From: Mariprofundaceae bacterium
Lineage (GTDB): Bacteria > Pseudomonadota > Zetaproteobacteria > Mariprofundales > Mariprofundaceae
NCBI GenBank assembly: GCA_030950965.1
Contig: JAUZQP010000045.1
Location: 1-7,318 of the forward strand
DNA: 7,318 bases
Direction: 5' to 3'
Made by a program: the position numbers and the translations under genes. Shown here piece by piece: positions 6,493-7,318 of the stretch. Under the pieces are notes generated by a model. That model was not told the DNA's origin. It worked only from the letters and a program-made list of their open reading frames with translations, and did not search any database. Each line of letters starts with the position of its first letter. The stretch's first letter is position 1.

Positions 6493-7146
6493 ATGGATTC
6501 CCATATCAACCCTATTAAAATGATGATCGTCGATCATCAAAACATTGTACGAGCTGGACTCAAAAAACTGGTCGAAAGTGCACCAGATATTGAGGTCGTT
6601 GCCCAAAGTGACTCAGGCGAAGAGGCGATCAACTTATACAAAGCTGAGCCTGTCGATATTGTTTTGATGGAGATTAACATGCCTGGCATGGGTGGCTTTG
6701 TTGCTACCCAACGCTTATTGCGCCTCAATCCTGCATTAAGCGTTTTGTTAATCAGCATGTACCAAAACCCCGACCTTGCTGCCAAAGCATTAAAAATTGG
6801 TGCCAAAGGCTTTATTTGTAAATGCTGTAGCCCTGATGAGTTATTGCATGCCATCCGCATGGTCAAACAAGGGCGCACCTTTTTGGATGCTGAAACAGCG
6901 CAGGCATTGGCGATTCACTCGGCTACGGGCAAGGCTGACACGCCCATTGATGTGCTCACACCGCGTGAATTTGAGGTCTTCGTGCTACTGGCACAAGGAC
7001 TACCCGTGAAAGAGATTTACCCTAAGTTGTACCTCAGCCCCAAAACGGTGAATGTGCATAGGGCTAATATTCTGGATAAACTACACGCCAAAAATGCAGC
7101 GGAACTGGCGCGCATCGCCATTCGTCACCATATAATCGAGGCATAA
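6493..7146 (+). CDS. NarL/GacA-UvrY-type response regulator with atypical receiver (Glu at phosphosite)
   Basis: This 217-residue transcription regulator has a receiver domain (about 7-125) and a LuxR-type helix-turn-helix (about 153-215: LTPRE at 155-159, LSPKTVNVHR at 181-190). The C-terminal half, including SPKTVN and the AIRHHI end, resembles GacA/UvrY. Receiver residues: Asp14 is kept but its acidic partner is His15 (usual VDDH reads VDHQ). The phosphoacceptor position, in VLMEINMPGM where VLMD is expected, is Glu60 (codon 6670-6672). Ser88 and Lys110 are kept. Conventional Asp phosphorylation is therefore not possible at this site, and the Glu could mimic the phosphorylated state. The gene starts 12 nt after the kinase-like gene with a weak GGAT/AAG site, so coupled translation is likely. 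Cys109, Cys111 and Cys112 surround the conserved Lys. Its 3' end overlaps the convergent membrane-protein gene by 22 bp. DNA targets are unknown. Confidence 0.93.
   Translation: MDSHINPIKMMIVDHQNIVRAGLKKLVESAPDIEVVAQSDSGEEAINLYKAEPVDIVLMEINMPGMGGFVATQRLLRLNPALSVLLISMYQNPDLAAKALKIGAKGFICKCCSPDELLHAIRMVKQGRTFLDAETAQALAIHSATGKADTPIDVLTPREFEVFVLLAQGLPVKEIYPKLYLSPKTVNVHRANILDKLHAKNAAELARIAIRHHIIEA
6521..6539. repeat. Perfect 9+1+9 palindrome in the start of the regulator gene
   Basis: TGATGATCG and its exact complement CGATCATCA flank a single T at 6530. The palindrome encodes residues 10-15 and the start of residue 16, including the unusual Asp14-His15 pair. It could be a dimer-binding operator for autoregulation or a chance result of Asp/His/Ile codons; no second copy was found upstream of the operon, although ATGATCAT at 3681-3688 shares its core GATCAT. 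Confidence 0.6.
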
Positions 7147-7318
7147 ACCGCCGCTATCAGTAGCAGCCCTGCGAGTGAAAAAAATACCGTCTGAATCCAG
7201 GCGCGAATGCGTAGGGCTGCATAACGGTCATGCAACGCGGCAGCCCAGTTTGCGCCGTGTTGCGCTGCCAACACAATTCCCAACCAACTTCCCACTAGCA
7301 GCCAAGCCTCCTCAGCCA
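7125..7318 (-). CDS. C-terminal part of an unidentified membrane protein
   Basis: Read on the minus strand, the frame is open from the right window edge (first full codon at 7316) to a TGA at 7125-7127, giving 63 residues. Two hydrophobic stretches are visible: AWLLVGSWLGIVLAA near the window edge, and from TVFFSLAGLLLIAAV to the end, separated by a polar loop containing HDRYAALRIR. This pattern suggests an inner-membrane protein that ends shortly after its last helix. The N-terminus lies outside the window and I do not recognise the family. The frame also explains why no terminator is seen after the regulator gene: the two genes converge and overlap. Confidence 0.6.
   Translation of the reverse strand, partial: AEEAWLLVGSWLGIVLAAQHGANWAAALHDRYAALRIRAWIQTVFFSLAGLLLIAAVYASIIW

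Overview
The window reads as a stretch of proteobacterial chromosome, most likely gammaproteobacterial. This is inferred from the GacA/UvrY-like regulator, the lipoprotein ApbE, the PAS-GGDEF-EAL architecture, dense gene packing and roughly balanced base composition. The species cannot be named from sequence alone. No rRNA, tRNA, CRISPR array or autonomous insertion sequence was seen.

Layout. Positions 1-936 (minus strand) hold most of an ApbE-type FAD:protein FMN transferase lipoprotein that runs off the left edge. A 178-bp divergent spacer separates it from a plus-strand gene (1115-3361) with two cyclic-nucleotide-binding domains fused to a patatin phospholipase (bacterial NTE-like). A 354-bp gap follows. 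Most of its left half is a 160-bp palindromic, MITE-like element (3383-3542) with perfect 18-bp terminal inverted repeats and a TAAC direct repeat on both sides. Next comes a tight three-gene plus-strand operon: a PAS-PAS-GGDEF-EAL protein (3716-5875), a small histidine-kinase-like protein (5872-6480, ATGA overlap) and a NarL/GacA-type response regulator (6493-7146). The right edge holds the C-terminus of a membrane protein on the minus strand (7125-7318), whose 3' end overlaps the regulator by 22 bp.

The main result is in the operon. The GGDEF domain looks fully active, with GGDEF, metal and substrate residues and an RxxD I-site. Every other signalling enzyme or receiver site has lost key residues. 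The EAL domain keeps the EAL glutamate and the late Gln but has D, S, NN, R and D where the active enzymes carry N, E, DD, K and E. The kinase-like protein has Gln at the phosphoacceptor His position and lacks the N-box Glu and Asn and the G-box. The regulator has Glu at the phosphoacceptor Asp position and His at one acidic-pocket position. All reading frames are intact and tightly coupled, so this looks like a retained module working without phosphorelay rather than decay. A possible reading is a c-di-GMP-producing sensor coupled by protein-protein contact to a pseudokinase and a phosphorylation-independent DNA-binding regulator. The cNMP-gated phospholipase next door is a possible second nucleotide-responsive unit, but no direct link can be shown.
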